Source: Phoronis ovalis
Lineage: Eukaryota; Phoronida; Phoronidae
Length of the DNA stretch: 18,568 bases
Assembly: GCA_028565635.1 (NCBI GenBank)
Contig: JAOXYB010055611.1
Span: 4,432-22,999, forward strand
Reading direction: 5' to 3'
The position numbers were made by a program, and so were the translations under genes. The notes beneath the pieces were generated by a model, which was not told where the DNA came from, made no database searches, and was given only the letters and a program-made list of their open reading frames with translations. Positions 9,801 to 17,183 of the stretch are shown here, piece by piece (position 1 is the first letter of the stretch; every line of letters begins with the position of its first letter).

Positions 9801-12800
9801 ATGTGCTAATCTTGCTTTGTCCTTTGCAGCCTCAGGAATTAATTGATGGCATAAATTCGTTCAAGCGTTTTGAAGCGGAAGTTGAATTGAAGCAGAAACA
9901 GCTATCAAATCTCAGACTGGATGCATCAGACTTAGAGGCAGTTAAACAGCTTAAAGGTTTAATAGTTTTATCTAGCATTTTTGATCTGTCAATGAAATAT
10001 AAATTACCATGTTCCTTCTGAGTAATCCAATAATTGTGTAGTAGATATTCAACACTATACTGACCAAAGAGCATTCTAAACATCCATTGATATGATTTGG
10101 GTTAATACTAATTAACCTGTGCTAGTCTTAAGTACCCTTTCTAAGTAGAGTTTCATAAGTTGGTCACTAGGGAATTTGTGGGTTAAGTCACCATTCTAAG
10201 TATGTAAAATAATTTATTTTGCACATATGTTTTTTCTGCTACAGAATAAATAATTTGACAAATAATTCTAAATCCATCATGAATTTGGAAAGTGTAAATG
10301 AAATGTGTCAATAAAAAGTAAATTTAAATTGATTTTATAAAGAAAAACTGATATTTATCAATATGTTAAATATATATCAAATATCACTATCCCCCAGTGG
10401 ACATGACATGTGACGTAAACTAGAAAGGGCCCTACTGTGATATCAGATCTTTTGATCAAAGAAGTTGTGGGATGCAAGTCACAACTCTGCCTAATTTACT
10501 TAGTGCTAAAATGCGCTAAATAAGAAGCTAGTTCCTTATTGCCCAAAACTTCAAAAAGATGGTGTCGTGGTAGCTTTAGTGGACCGTGATAAGATTTCTT
10601 TAAAGGAAAATCTCTACTGTTTTTTTTCCAGACAAAACTCATGGACGTGAATTCTCCAAACAGTTCGAAGAGTCATGTTCGAAGATTGAAAATTTTGTGT
10701 TAAGTTTACAGAAAGAGGTCAAAGATAAAACCCAGCTTATTGAATTATTTGAGAAGAGTGAATTATTTTATGAAACGCAATACGGAGAGGCAAAAATAGT
10801 AGCAAATGTAAGTGTTTTCAAATTTTTTGAAATACCTAATGTCATATTGATTCCCCTGCAAAAAGGTGACTAATATGGAATCAGAAATTTATTATAAAGA
10901 AATAGTTGCCAAGCACGACATACTCTTATTGGAAGTGACACATAAGTGTTAGACTATGTTTATGCTATCTGTTGTACTACAATGTATAATAATGGATATA
11001 TGATTGAGTAACAAGCAGACAATACAGCATTCTGCTAGTTCCTCTTCCTTTTAAGGAAGTTTAATAGTTTATCTAACTGTGGTTTATTAAATTACACTAA
11101 GGTAAATAGAACAATTAGTTTAACATGTAGTCTATTAAGGAAGAGAAAACTAGCAAACATTATATAGCCACTTTCCTGATCTCTCACTGATACACAATTT
11201 TTGCATTTTCAGGCCTATAAAAATTTTGGAACTCGTATTAATAATCTAAAAAAGCGTTTAGCGGATCATAAGAAGTCCTTGCCTAGTCCTCTTAATTCTC
11301 CATGCCAGTCTCCAAGTCTGGATGCTCCGAGTCCAGGGAATACACCTCCACCAGATCCAAGTCAAGATAATATTGAAGAAGTTGATATGGAAATGTCAGA
11401 TTCGGAATCGGAAATGAACGAAATTATTTCAGCTAAAAGCATTAAATCTGTGGTCACTAAACCGATACATAGTCCCAGATCAAGTACCGATAACTCCGAA
11501 AAGGAAAAATCTAGGAAAAGTAAATATGCTTGTTTTAAAGAGTAACATGTAGTAGTTATAACATGTAGTAGTTGTTTAGAAATATTCTAATAATGTGATC
11601 AGTTTGTAGGCATATACGTAAAGTTACATTCTAATGTTAAATTGGGATTTTTTTATGATATTTTTATTTTATCACGATATGCAGTTATTATATTATTATT
11701 GTTTAAAAATCTTTAATAACAGTAACAGAATTTGCCAACATACAGTTTGATCCCCAACCACATGTACCTGTCCAATGCTCTCGGCTCATTCAGCTATTTG
11801 CCTTTGAATATTTGATAGTCAGATGTTTAGTTGATTGTATTTAGATTAGAATTTTCTTATATTCTGAAAATTGGATAACATTTTATTTATTTCCAGGATC
11901 GCATGATTCCAAAGAGCTTCGCAAACACTCATCACAGAAGTCAGGTATGTTACATTTTGTTGTCTTTGTTCTGATTTCTGTATCAATTTAGCAGTGTTGA
12001 GGAAATGTGAAATACCGGGGCTAGCTAGCAAGTATTAGTTATGCTGCAATATTTGCAGTAACTGATTTCAGGCTTTTAAACTCATAGTTGCTATTAACAT
12101 ATTTTGTGGGGGGGGAAAATGTTTTATTCTATTTTCATTCACAGACATTCTGCTTTAATATGCGACTCTATGTTATTTTGAAAATCGGCCTGTGATGTTT
12201 TTGGACTGCAGCTAGATCTGGTTCTATTCTTATTTTCCTGTCTTCACTAGCCAGAGTGAACATAGGTCATTTAAAATGAACCGACTTGCAAATCATAATG
12301 ATTTGGTTTCATTGTATATTGTATTCACTTGAAATGTAGTTACTTGAAATTTGTTATGCATCCTTTCATCAAACATTTTTATTATATCCTATCTTTCCTT
12401 GTTCCCGTTACAAAGCGAGCGCAAAATTAATGGCGAAATGACTAAATCACAGAATTCACTAGTTAATTAAGGATTAATCTGCATTTCCAAGTGGTTCATT
12501 CACAAAAATGATGCACTGTGGGATTAAGTAACTTCATTTTGCTATGTCAGTTGTAACATTTAAATAACTTATATAAAAACTACATTTCAAGTAAATACAT
12601 AGGTCTTTGTGGCTGACCAGTGTATTACTCAAACTTTATCTTGATTCCAGCTCATAAAGATAAATCCAAGTCAAGTGAGTTTCTGCTTGTTTTCCTTCTT
12701 TCCACAGAAATAACTGCATGCTGTTCTAAGGAAATATTACTTGTTGTTCAGTGTAATCTGCATGTATTTGTGATAAGCCATTCATAAAATACAAACACAC

Positions 12801-15262
12801 TTGAGTGGGGTCACCTTTTCAGGCAGCGAAGTCTAAGGGGCTCCCTCGGGCTTTTTAGGCTTAATTTGAATAGAGATTGTTTCCGAAAGAGTTAATTTTA
12901 TAAGCAATAAGTTGATTAGGGACATGTTGTCAGAGCTGTAATTTGGTCTTTCAGAACAGAGACAATTGACAAAGATTGCCCATTTATTGGAAAGATACAA
13001 TCTGTAACCTATGTATATCATTGTTACTCCTGGCAACCACTATATAACAAAATAATATAGAACAGCTATAAATCATACATGAGAGTTCCAAGGCACATGG
13101 TCTTTGATATTGCTGCTGTTTTACCTATACCGGCAAATCGTATTGAATCGTTTGTATTTATAAAATCAATGGAACTTTAACTGATGATGATTTAGAAGTG
13201 TTAAAAAGGTGGTCTTCATACGTACATTTAAAAAATGTTTATTACCTTGCCACAACTGAATAATCAATGTTCTTATTGTTTTTTTTTTGCAGAATCTGGT
13301 CACCATCGACGAAGCTCTAATGAGCATAGGAATTCTAACAGCGTAGAGGATAGGTTAATTGGATTGCTACCAAGTAAAATAATCAAGGAAGGCTCCACAA
13401 AGACTGAAGAATTACCTGTGTACAAACCACCACCAGTGAAACGTCACCAAAAACGAACACAAGATGAAGCAGGGAGTACGCCAACACAGGATGAACCAGG
13501 TGATAGTGAAAGTAGTAACCCTATGGATTTCATTGCAAAATTTCTCCATAAGTCGCAAAAACTGGGACAAGCTGGCACGGATTTTCTGCAAAAACTATTA
13601 ACAAAATCAGTTGAGAATACTGGAAATAAAGAAAAGAAACAAGCAATTTCTTGGGCTGACTATAAAGCTAAGAAACAAGAAGACGTTTCTAAAGACGCTG
13701 TAGATGTTACTCCCACAACACTACCTGCGGCTGTACTGGCATCTGATGACTATCAGCCTGCCTTTCAAGTCTCAGTACAGAATACAACATCTCAGACGAG
13801 TGCTGGCTTTTCAGCCATGTCTACTTCTTATCAGTCTGCTACTTCATCTGAAGCTGCACCAGTTCAGGTGTCTGCAAGTGTGCATCCTATAGCTATGAGA
13901 CAAGGTTTTCCAGATATTTCGAAACCCCCTCCAGGATTTGCTGCCCCTCAAACACCGCCTGTATCTCAACCTCAACCTGGATATTCCGCATCCCAACTCC
14001 CTTTATCTCCTCCCCCTGTAGGATATGTTGCACCACAGATATCTGGTTATCAGCCTCAGACAGGGTATCCTACACCAAATCCACAAGTTCCTGTATCACA
14101 GGTTTACCCCAGTTACCCTGGAGTGCAGTTGCCTGTATCTCCAGGTTTTGCTACACCACAGATGCCTGGGTCACAGTCCCAACCTGGTTATGTTGATCCA
14201 CAAACACCCGGAACACAATCCCAGGCAGTTTACCAGCAAACACCGCTTGCCCCAGGGGGAATGCATTCATTTCAGCCATCCGTTGGACCACCAGGCATGA
14301 ATCAACAACAGATGTCTCCACCAGTGTTTCCCCAGAGCCAGTCTTCCAGTGGAATGTCTCATCAAAACCATATTCAACATACACCTCAGATTCCTAGTCT
14401 TATGGGATCAAATGCTCAAGTTCAAATCAGACATGCTGGCCAATCAGAGAACAATACTACAGGCCCGCTTCAAAGCTTGACATCACCCCCAACAAGTCCA
14501 ATACACAGACAGCCGGCTCCTTTAATGGGAGGTCCAAGACTACCTGGTCCCAGTATTTTACGAAGTCGTTCTAATTCTAACAATGTTGAAATTAAAACTG
14601 TGGAAACAAGTACTCCGCCAGAGATGGTTGGTGTGACAGTTACAAGTTACCGACCACACCTTGTTAGACCACCTCCAAATCCACCAACAAGTGCTGACAA
14701 GCCTTCTGTAACACAGTCAGTTGGCAATGGGTCAAGTGATAAAGCGGAATTTATTGAAAAGTTAAAAAGACGATCTAGTCTTCCCGGGGTGCCACCTGAA
14801 AGTGAAATACCAAAGCCGAACTTTCCAAATCAAAATAATAAAATAGTGGAAGTTCTAAGTCAAAATACAGGCGAGGAAACAAATCTTGTTCATGTTGCAA
14901 CCCAAGAACATAGTGAGTCTGATGATCCTGTAAATCAAGACAAAAATAATTTGATAGCTGGTAACAAGATTAGTACTGTGGGAGCCAGTGCTGAGCCAGT
15001 TGGACTGAAAATACAATCATTAGGACAAAGCAGAATAGGTAGTCCAGGGGACAATAAATTCAGACCAATAATTAGACGACCACCAGCAGAACAAGGGTAT
15101 TATAGGCGATCTGAAGCATTTCCTCCCGAACCTCTTTATAGACCTCCACAGCCTGATTTTAGACCAAGAGAACCATTCTATAGGCCAAGGCAATCGTATC
15201 CCCCAAGGGAACGTGGTGGATTTTTTCAAAGGAGGCCTTACTATCCAGGTCCAAGGTATTAA
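6626..15262 (+). CDS. RPRD2: RPRD2 (regulation of nuclear pre-mRNA domain-containing protein 2), complete, 10 coding exons
   Basis: Joining 6626-6824, 8104-8233, 9099-9199, 9526-9578, 9830-9956, 10632-10807, 11213-11519, 11897-11944, 12651-12674 and 13293-15262 gives 3,135 bases, an unbroken frame of 1,044 residues plus stop. All introns have GT...AG ends. Domains: CTD-interacting domain (CID, about 23-160) with the family core LTLFYLVNDIVQNCKR (73-88) and VERILNIWDE; the RPRD coiled coil (about 162-290) with VELKQKQLSNLR and IVANAYKNFGTRINNLKKRL; then a disordered tail with SPSLDAPSPGNTP (295-307), a TPTQDE motif, Pro/Gln repeats and a C-terminal end PDFRPREPF...PRY. The order of domains, the Ser/Pro motif after the coiled coil and the C-terminus match vertebrate RPRD2 (about 1,460 residues) rather than the short RPRD1A/B. 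Known role: nuclear protein that binds the phosphorylated RNA polymerase II CTD and associates with polymerase complexes. The ATG is in good context (AAAATGG), with an in-frame stop just upstream at 6614; a second ATG lies two codons on. The tail is shorter than in vertebrates. Confidence 0.95.
7380..7797. mobile_element. Inner element with GGGGGTACTC termini and 7-bp target duplication
   Basis: Body 7387-7790 (404 bp). The ends are inverted: CAGGGGGTACTCAAGG on the left, CCTTGAGTACCC followed by a C tract on the right. Direct repeats TGTAGAC at 7380-7386 and 7791-7797 flank it and look like the duplicated target. The interior is a tandem array of a degenerate unit of about 28-31 bp (next feature). 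There is no coding capacity, so it is non-autonomous. It lies between the arms of the outer element and is therefore the younger insertion. Confidence 0.75.
7428..7740 (+). repeat. Degenerate tandem repeat, GTAGCAATCCAAATTTT unit
   Basis: About six to eight imperfect copies of GTAGCAATCCAAATTTTGTG followed by A/T-rich spacer, with starts near 7444, 7470, 7492, 7522, 7550, 7653 and 7686. It forms the body of the inner mobile element. Such internal arrays occur in non-autonomous transposons that grow by slippage. Function unknown. Confidence 0.7.
8104..8233 (+). CDS. RPRD2: RPRD2 exon 2 (CID core)
   Basis: Carries the rest of codon 67 (Ser) to the first two bases of codon 110. It encodes KFSHRLTLFYLVNDIVQNCK (68-87) and the following helix up to EAMILLR. 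The Asn-Asp pair at 80-81 lies in the CTD-peptide groove of known CID structures. Acceptor TTTTTAG|CC, donor ACG|GTAAGT. Confidence 0.95.
8562..8689. mobile_element. Short hairpin element with 9-bp flanking repeats
   Basis: The core 8613-8642 is a perfect 30-base palindrome, AATTTCAATTTGTGC and its complement, with no loop. Pairing continues outward with small bulges through AATAATAA, TCTATGA and the AAATAAAAAGAAA tracts to about 8571 and 8680. Direct repeats CAAAGTTAA lie at 8562-8570 and 8681-8689. This is best read as a 110-bp MITE with a 9-bp target duplication. If transcribed within the intron it would form a very stable hairpin. Confidence 0.65.
8878..8965 (+). repeat. 44-bp tandem duplication, two copies
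   Basis: Copies at 8878-8921 and 8922-8965 share about 40 of 44 bases. Two of the differences turn CG in copy 1 (TTCGATG, GCATCGCAG) into CA or TG in copy 2 (TTCAATG, GCATTGCAG), as expected from methyl-CpG decay. Each copy contains a small hairpin, ACTGC/GCAGT. Confidence 0.8.
9099..9199 (+). CDS. RPRD2: RPRD2 exon 3 (end of CID)
   Basis: Codes from codon 110 (Arg, completed by T) to the first base of codon 144: EQSVRSSVERILNIWDERKV and the helix ending KDLL. VERIxxIWxER is the last conserved CID helix in the RPRD family. Donor CTAG|GTAGAT is weaker than the others; phase 1. Confidence 0.93.
9200..9525 (+). other. RPRD2 intron 3
   Basis: 326 bases of A/T-rich intron without recognisable repeats or genes, ending TTCTTTTTAG|CC. 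Confidence 0.85.
9526..9578 (+). CDS. RPRD2: RPRD2 exon 4 (linker)
   Basis: 53 bases completing codon 144 (Ala) and encoding DTKKLTTAHTKIIKEFK (145-161), the linker between CID and coiled coil. Vertebrate RPRD2 has a comparable basic linker ending in a K-I-V-A-E-F-R-like stretch. Donor AAG|GTAAAT, phase 0. Confidence 0.88.
9830..9956 (+). CDS. RPRD2: RPRD2 exon 5 (coiled coil, first part)
   Basis: Encodes residues 162-203, PQELIDGINSFKRFEAEVEL then KQKQLSNLRLDASDLEAVKQLK, plus one base. This aligns with the E-L-K-E-K-Q-L-S segment of vertebrate RPRD2. Acceptor CCTTTGCAG|CC. The donor AAAG|GTTTAA is weak, so retention of this intron is plausible and would add a frame that stops at 10019-10021. 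The preceding intron (9579-9829) holds nothing recognisable. Confidence 0.92.
9957..10631 (+). other. RPRD2 intron 5
   Basis: 675 bases of A/T-rich intron. I see no clear repeat family or gene. It ends in a pyrimidine tract (TTTTTTTTTCCAG). Confidence 0.8.
10632..10807 (+). CDS. RPRD2: RPRD2 exon 6 (coiled coil, second part)
   Basis: Completes codon 204 (Asp) and codes residues 205-262: KTHGREFSKQFEESCSKIEN, then a helix with ELFEKSELFYETQYGEAKIV and AN. Vertebrate RPRD2 has K-T-G-G-K-K-F-S-K-E-F-E-E at the same point. Donor AAT|GTAAGT, phase 0. Confidence 0.94.
10808..11212 (+). other. RPRD2 intron 6
   Basis: 405 bases. It contains the small inverted-repeat element at 11033-11155. The acceptor TTGCATTTTCAG follows at 11212. 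Confidence 0.85.
11033..11155. mobile_element. MITE-like element with 20-bp imperfect inverted ends
   Basis: TGCTAGTTCCTCTTCCTT at 11033-11050 and the complement of AAGGAAGAGAAAACTAGCA (ending 11155) form imperfect terminal inverted repeats around about 85 bases. The left arm also contains a self-palindrome, CTTCCTTTTAAGGAAG. No target-site duplication is clear and there is no coding capacity. Confidence 0.5.
11213..11519 (+). CDS. RPRD2: RPRD2 exon 7 (end of coiled coil, Ser/Pro and acidic region)
   Basis: Codes residues 263-364: AYKNFGTRINNLKKRLADHK closes the coiled coil. Then comes a Ser-Pro cluster with SPSLDAPSPGNTPPPDP, very like S-P-S-M-D-A-P-S-P-T-G in vertebrate RPRD2. An acidic patch (EEVDMEMSDSESEMNE) and a Ser/Lys-rich end follow. 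The Ser-Pro sites are probable phosphorylation sites. Donor AAAA|GTAAAT is weak; reading through adds SKYACFKE and a stop at 11543-11545. Confidence 0.94.
11520..11896 (+). other. RPRD2 intron 7
   Basis: 377 bases. Just inside the donor is a perfect 15-base direct repeat, TAACATGTAGTAGTT at 11543-11557 and 11559-11573. The rest is A/T-rich with no poly(A) signal AATAAA that would support a short transcript ending here. Confidence 0.8.
11897..11944 (+). CDS. RPRD2: RPRD2 exon 8 (48-nt small exon)
   Basis: Phase 1 at both ends, so it can be skipped without a frameshift. With the A of exon 7 it encodes R-SHDSKELRKHSSQKS and one base of the next codon, a basic Ser/Lys/His-rich stretch. Acceptor TTATTTCCAG|GA, donor TCAG|GTATGT. 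Found by frame continuity; too short for an ORF scan. Confidence 0.85.
11945..12650 (+). other. RPRD2 intron 8
   Basis: 706 bases. Most of its second half is a candidate mobile element (12269-12596) with 9-bp flanking repeats. A G8 run lies near 12109. It ends CTTGATTCCAG. Confidence 0.8.
12260..12605. mobile_element. Candidate MITE with 9-bp flanking repeats and inverted ACTTGAAAT motifs
   Basis: Direct repeats ACATAGGTC at 12260-12268 and 12597-12605 flank 328 bases. Inside, TGTATTCACTTGAAATGTAGTT (12320-12341) reappears inverted at 12578-12599 with one clear difference, overlapping the right flank. A second pair, AATGAACCGACTTGCAAAT near 12273 and its inverted relative near 12480-12503, is looser. 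The ends themselves are not clean inverted repeats, so the boundaries are tentative. Confidence 0.4.
12651..12674 (+). CDS. RPRD2: RPRD2 exon 9 (24-nt microexon)
   Basis: Twenty-four bases between TTGATTCCAG and A|GTGAGT complete an Ala codon and encode HKDKSKS plus one base. Phase 1 at both ends and a length divisible by three make it a classic in-frame microexon. The reading frame is kept whether it is included or skipped. Support is by strong splice sites and Lys/Ser composition like its neighbours. Confidence 0.75.
12675..13292 (+). other. RPRD2 intron 9
   Basis: 618 bases without a recognisable element. The minus-strand open frame at 12833-13036 has no features. It ends in a strong pyrimidine tract (TTTTTTTTTTGCAG), so the open frame upstream of 13293, which reads MFITLPQLNNQ, is intron and not coding. 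Confidence 0.8.
13293..15262 (+). CDS. RPRD2: RPRD2 exon 10 (long disordered C-terminal region)
   Basis: The last coding exon gives residues 389-1044, over 60% of the protein. In order: a His/Arg/Ser-rich start; the TPTQDE motif (451-456) followed by a predicted helix MDFIAKFLHKSQKLGQAGTD (466-485); a Ser/Thr/Gln-rich part; Pro/Gln/Tyr repeats (about 599-711); Gln/Met-rich sequence; SILRSRSNSNN and IEKLKRRSSLPGVP, both phosphorylation-like; and FRPIIRRPP leading to an Arg/Pro/Tyr end, PDFRPREPFYRPRQ to the terminal PRY (1009-1044). Vertebrate RPRD2 ends with the same PDFRPREPF and PRY. Composition suggests disorder and possible condensate behaviour, an inference. Confidence 0.95.
13922..14255 (+). 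repeat. Pro/Gln/Tyr-rich degenerate repeats coding in RPRD2
   Basis: Within exon 10, units of roughly 18-22 residues of the form G-[FY]-x-x-P-Q-x-P-x-S-Q-x-Q recur, for example PGFAAPQTPPVSQPQ, VGYVAPQISGYQPQ, PGFATPQMPGSQSQ and PGYVDPQTPGTQSQ. The DNA copies have diverged but still share CCTGG-TATG and CCACAGAT-like words, so the stretch probably arose by tandem duplication. Confidence 0.75.
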
Positions 15263-16230
15263 AATACAGGTTAATTTTGGATTTATGCGACAGCATGAAT
15301 TGCTTTGGATTCTTCATCCAGTGAAATTTTTTGCGAGAATCATGTTTTTTTTTTATCTGGATAATACTTTCATATTTAAATTTAAAGCTGTTAACGTACG
15401 CATGTGTTAAACTATAGCTATGGAAATATATTGATTTGGATACATAGCATCTTACAATGAAATTATGTACTGAAGCCAGTTAGAAAATATTGTTTACTTT
15501 GTACCTTTATCACTTTTCACGGTCTACTTGCGTGGATATGTACCATTGAATGTAACACTGAGACACACCTACGCATGTTGACATTACCAAGATAATTGAG
15601 TTGGAAAACATGGGGTATAGTTTAAAGAATGTAAATGAGGATAGGGAGGGTGTATAAAGCTTGATTTATTGTAAAAGTCGGGGAGAAAAGGTAATCATGA
15701 GTTTTATAGAGGGCAAAAATGTCAGGTACCATTAATGAAATGTTGTGTATAAGGAACAATCACATATTGTTTAATTAACCAATGTAGTAGAGTATTTACT
15801 TGCACTTGGTGGAGCCACTGGATGAAAACCCAAAATTTCCAGAATGCAGCAAGTTGTGAATAAATTGCCCAATACACAGAGAACTTGCAAAACAGTGTGC
15901 GGCCTCATTTGGATTTGTGAGTAATGGCTTCAGTAGTTGCATACAGTCAATTACTGACAGAGGCATTTTTACGCGTACAATGTCATATAAGTTTGCCTGA
16001 TTGGTATCTGTATATGCAGTAATACATTAAGTTGTTATTTACATAGAAATGAGAGGCAAAAGCATCTGGTAGATGTTGTACTGTGGGAAATAGTTCAAAC
16101 ATGTTCTGCACGACCCAAACTGTAATCATCGAGGAACATTATTAGGAACTGCAGTATTTTTGCAACAATCTCATAATTGCTTTTAAGTTAGGTTAGTATT
16201 GTATTCTAAGATGTTGGTCATACTTTCAAA

Positions 16231-16238
16231 TGTAAATA
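16231..16238 (+). promoter_or_regulatory. Pumilio-type element in the RPRD2 3' UTR
   Basis: TGTAAATA matches the UGUANAUA consensus bound by PUF proteins, which repress mRNAs. An eight-base motif can occur by chance in A/T-rich UTR. Confidence 0.3.
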
Positions 16239-16350
16239 TAAATCACATTGTAGAAAATTGTGCTTAAATGTTACTGAATAATGAATAAATACAGTGTTTT
16301 CTTTTAACGGTGATTTTAAAGCAGTCCATTTCACATGTCATAAGCATTTC

Positions 16351-16450
16351 ATTGATGTCAGAGTTCGTACTCAGAAAAAACGAGCATATTTTACCTCAAT
16401 ACAAGTACGGCCGGGGACAAACTCTACCCTATGATTAGACTGACATCAAT
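16351..16450. repeat. Inverted repeat in the RPRD2 3' UTR
   Basis: ATTGATGTCAG (16351-16361) and CTGACATCAAT (16440-16450) are perfectly inverted. A second inverted pair, AGAGTT (16361-16366) and AACTCT (16420-16425), lies just inside, as does CGTAC/GTACG. The loop contains an unusually GC-rich word, ACGGCCGGGGAC. It may be a small MITE or an RNA hairpin; there is no clear target duplication. Confidence 0.5.
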
Positions 16451-16520
16451 TGTTAGAAACATTAATTGAAATGTTTTTATAAATGCATTGTAGTACCGAA
16501 ATACATGAAATAGTTGCTGG

Positions 16521-16526
16521 AATAAA
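16521..16526 (+). terminator. Likely main poly(A) signal of RPRD2
   Basis: AATAAA with a GT-rich region 5-30 bases downstream. An upstream signal at 16284, followed by GTGTTTTCTTTT, is a credible alternative. These are eukaryotic cleavage and polyadenylation signals, not a bacterial terminator. Confidence 0.5.
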
Positions 16527-16545
16527 CTGATTGTGCAATGTGCAA

Positions 16546-17183
16546 TTTTGTCTGTGGAAGCTGTTTTATAGTGCTTAAAGTTGAATACAGTATCATGTCT
16601 GGCTATGTAAAGCTAGGACTGCCATATATTTTTCCTTCAAATATAAAGCTAAGACTTCCAGATTATTTCTTCTTTAAATACAAAAGAAAATTTACTTTTT
16701 AGACAAATCTTTTGAATTATTTTTTAGAAAAAAAATTGCGCATTTTCTTAAATTACAGAGCCGACTAAACATTAGTCTATGGTGTTTGCCCGGGGTGTAT
16801 GTTTGGTTATTTTATCGGAGGATTAGAAATGGCCTCTATGGCACTAATTTCACACTTTAAAAAATGTTGCAGATTGTTAAAGACAAAATGCTCTAATAAC
16901 TCACATTTTATTCTGTAATTGTGGAAAGTAGTATTTGTACCCAAAGTTAAAGAAGGGCAAAATGAATAAATAAAAGTAACATGAGAGATATATTACTTTC
17001 ATGATGCAAATAGTGCCTATAGAGGGATAGCCTTTCCTTTTAGTCAGCAGAACATTGGTGTATGAAATATTTTGTTTCCATTTTTTAGATAAAAAATCTG
17101 CTCAATCGGGACCTTTTCGCAATTCTGTTGCAAGTTCAGCATGATTGGAAATATCACTTTTAGGTACTGCCACCTAGCGAACA
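16546..17183 (+). promoter_or_regulatory. Spacer between RPRD2 and the TARS-like gene, probable TARS promoter
   Basis: About 640 bases. An imperfect tandem duplication of about 36 bp lies at 16606-16678 (AAAGCTAGGACTGCC against AAAGCTAAGACTTCC). The 200 bases before 17184 should hold the promoter of the next gene; no TATA box stands out. Another AATAAATAAA lies near 16966 and could be a distal RPRD2 poly(A) signal. Confidence 0.5.

Larger units (their letters stand above)
15263..16545 (+). other. RPRD2 3' UTR
   Basis: About 1.28 kb of non-coding sequence follows the TAA. Possible poly(A) signals AATAAA lie at 15859-15864, 16284-16289 and 16521-16526. The last is followed by GT-rich sequence (TTGTGCAATGTGCAATTTTG) and is my choice for the main site. 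A Pumilio-type site TGTAAATA lies at 16231-16238. An inverted repeat lies at 16351-16450. The right end is an estimate. Confidence 0.7.

Noticed and set aside
12833-13036. 67-residue minus-strand frame in RPRD2 intron 9
   Set aside because: No splice context, no family resemblance.
13235-13292. Start of the long frame at the ATG at 13235
   Set aside because: This part is the polypyrimidine tract and end of intron 9; the exon starts after TTGCAG at 13293 and joins in phase to earlier exons.
13704-14384. Other frames inside exon 10 on both strands
   Set aside because: Shadows of the repetitive coding sequence of RPRD2.
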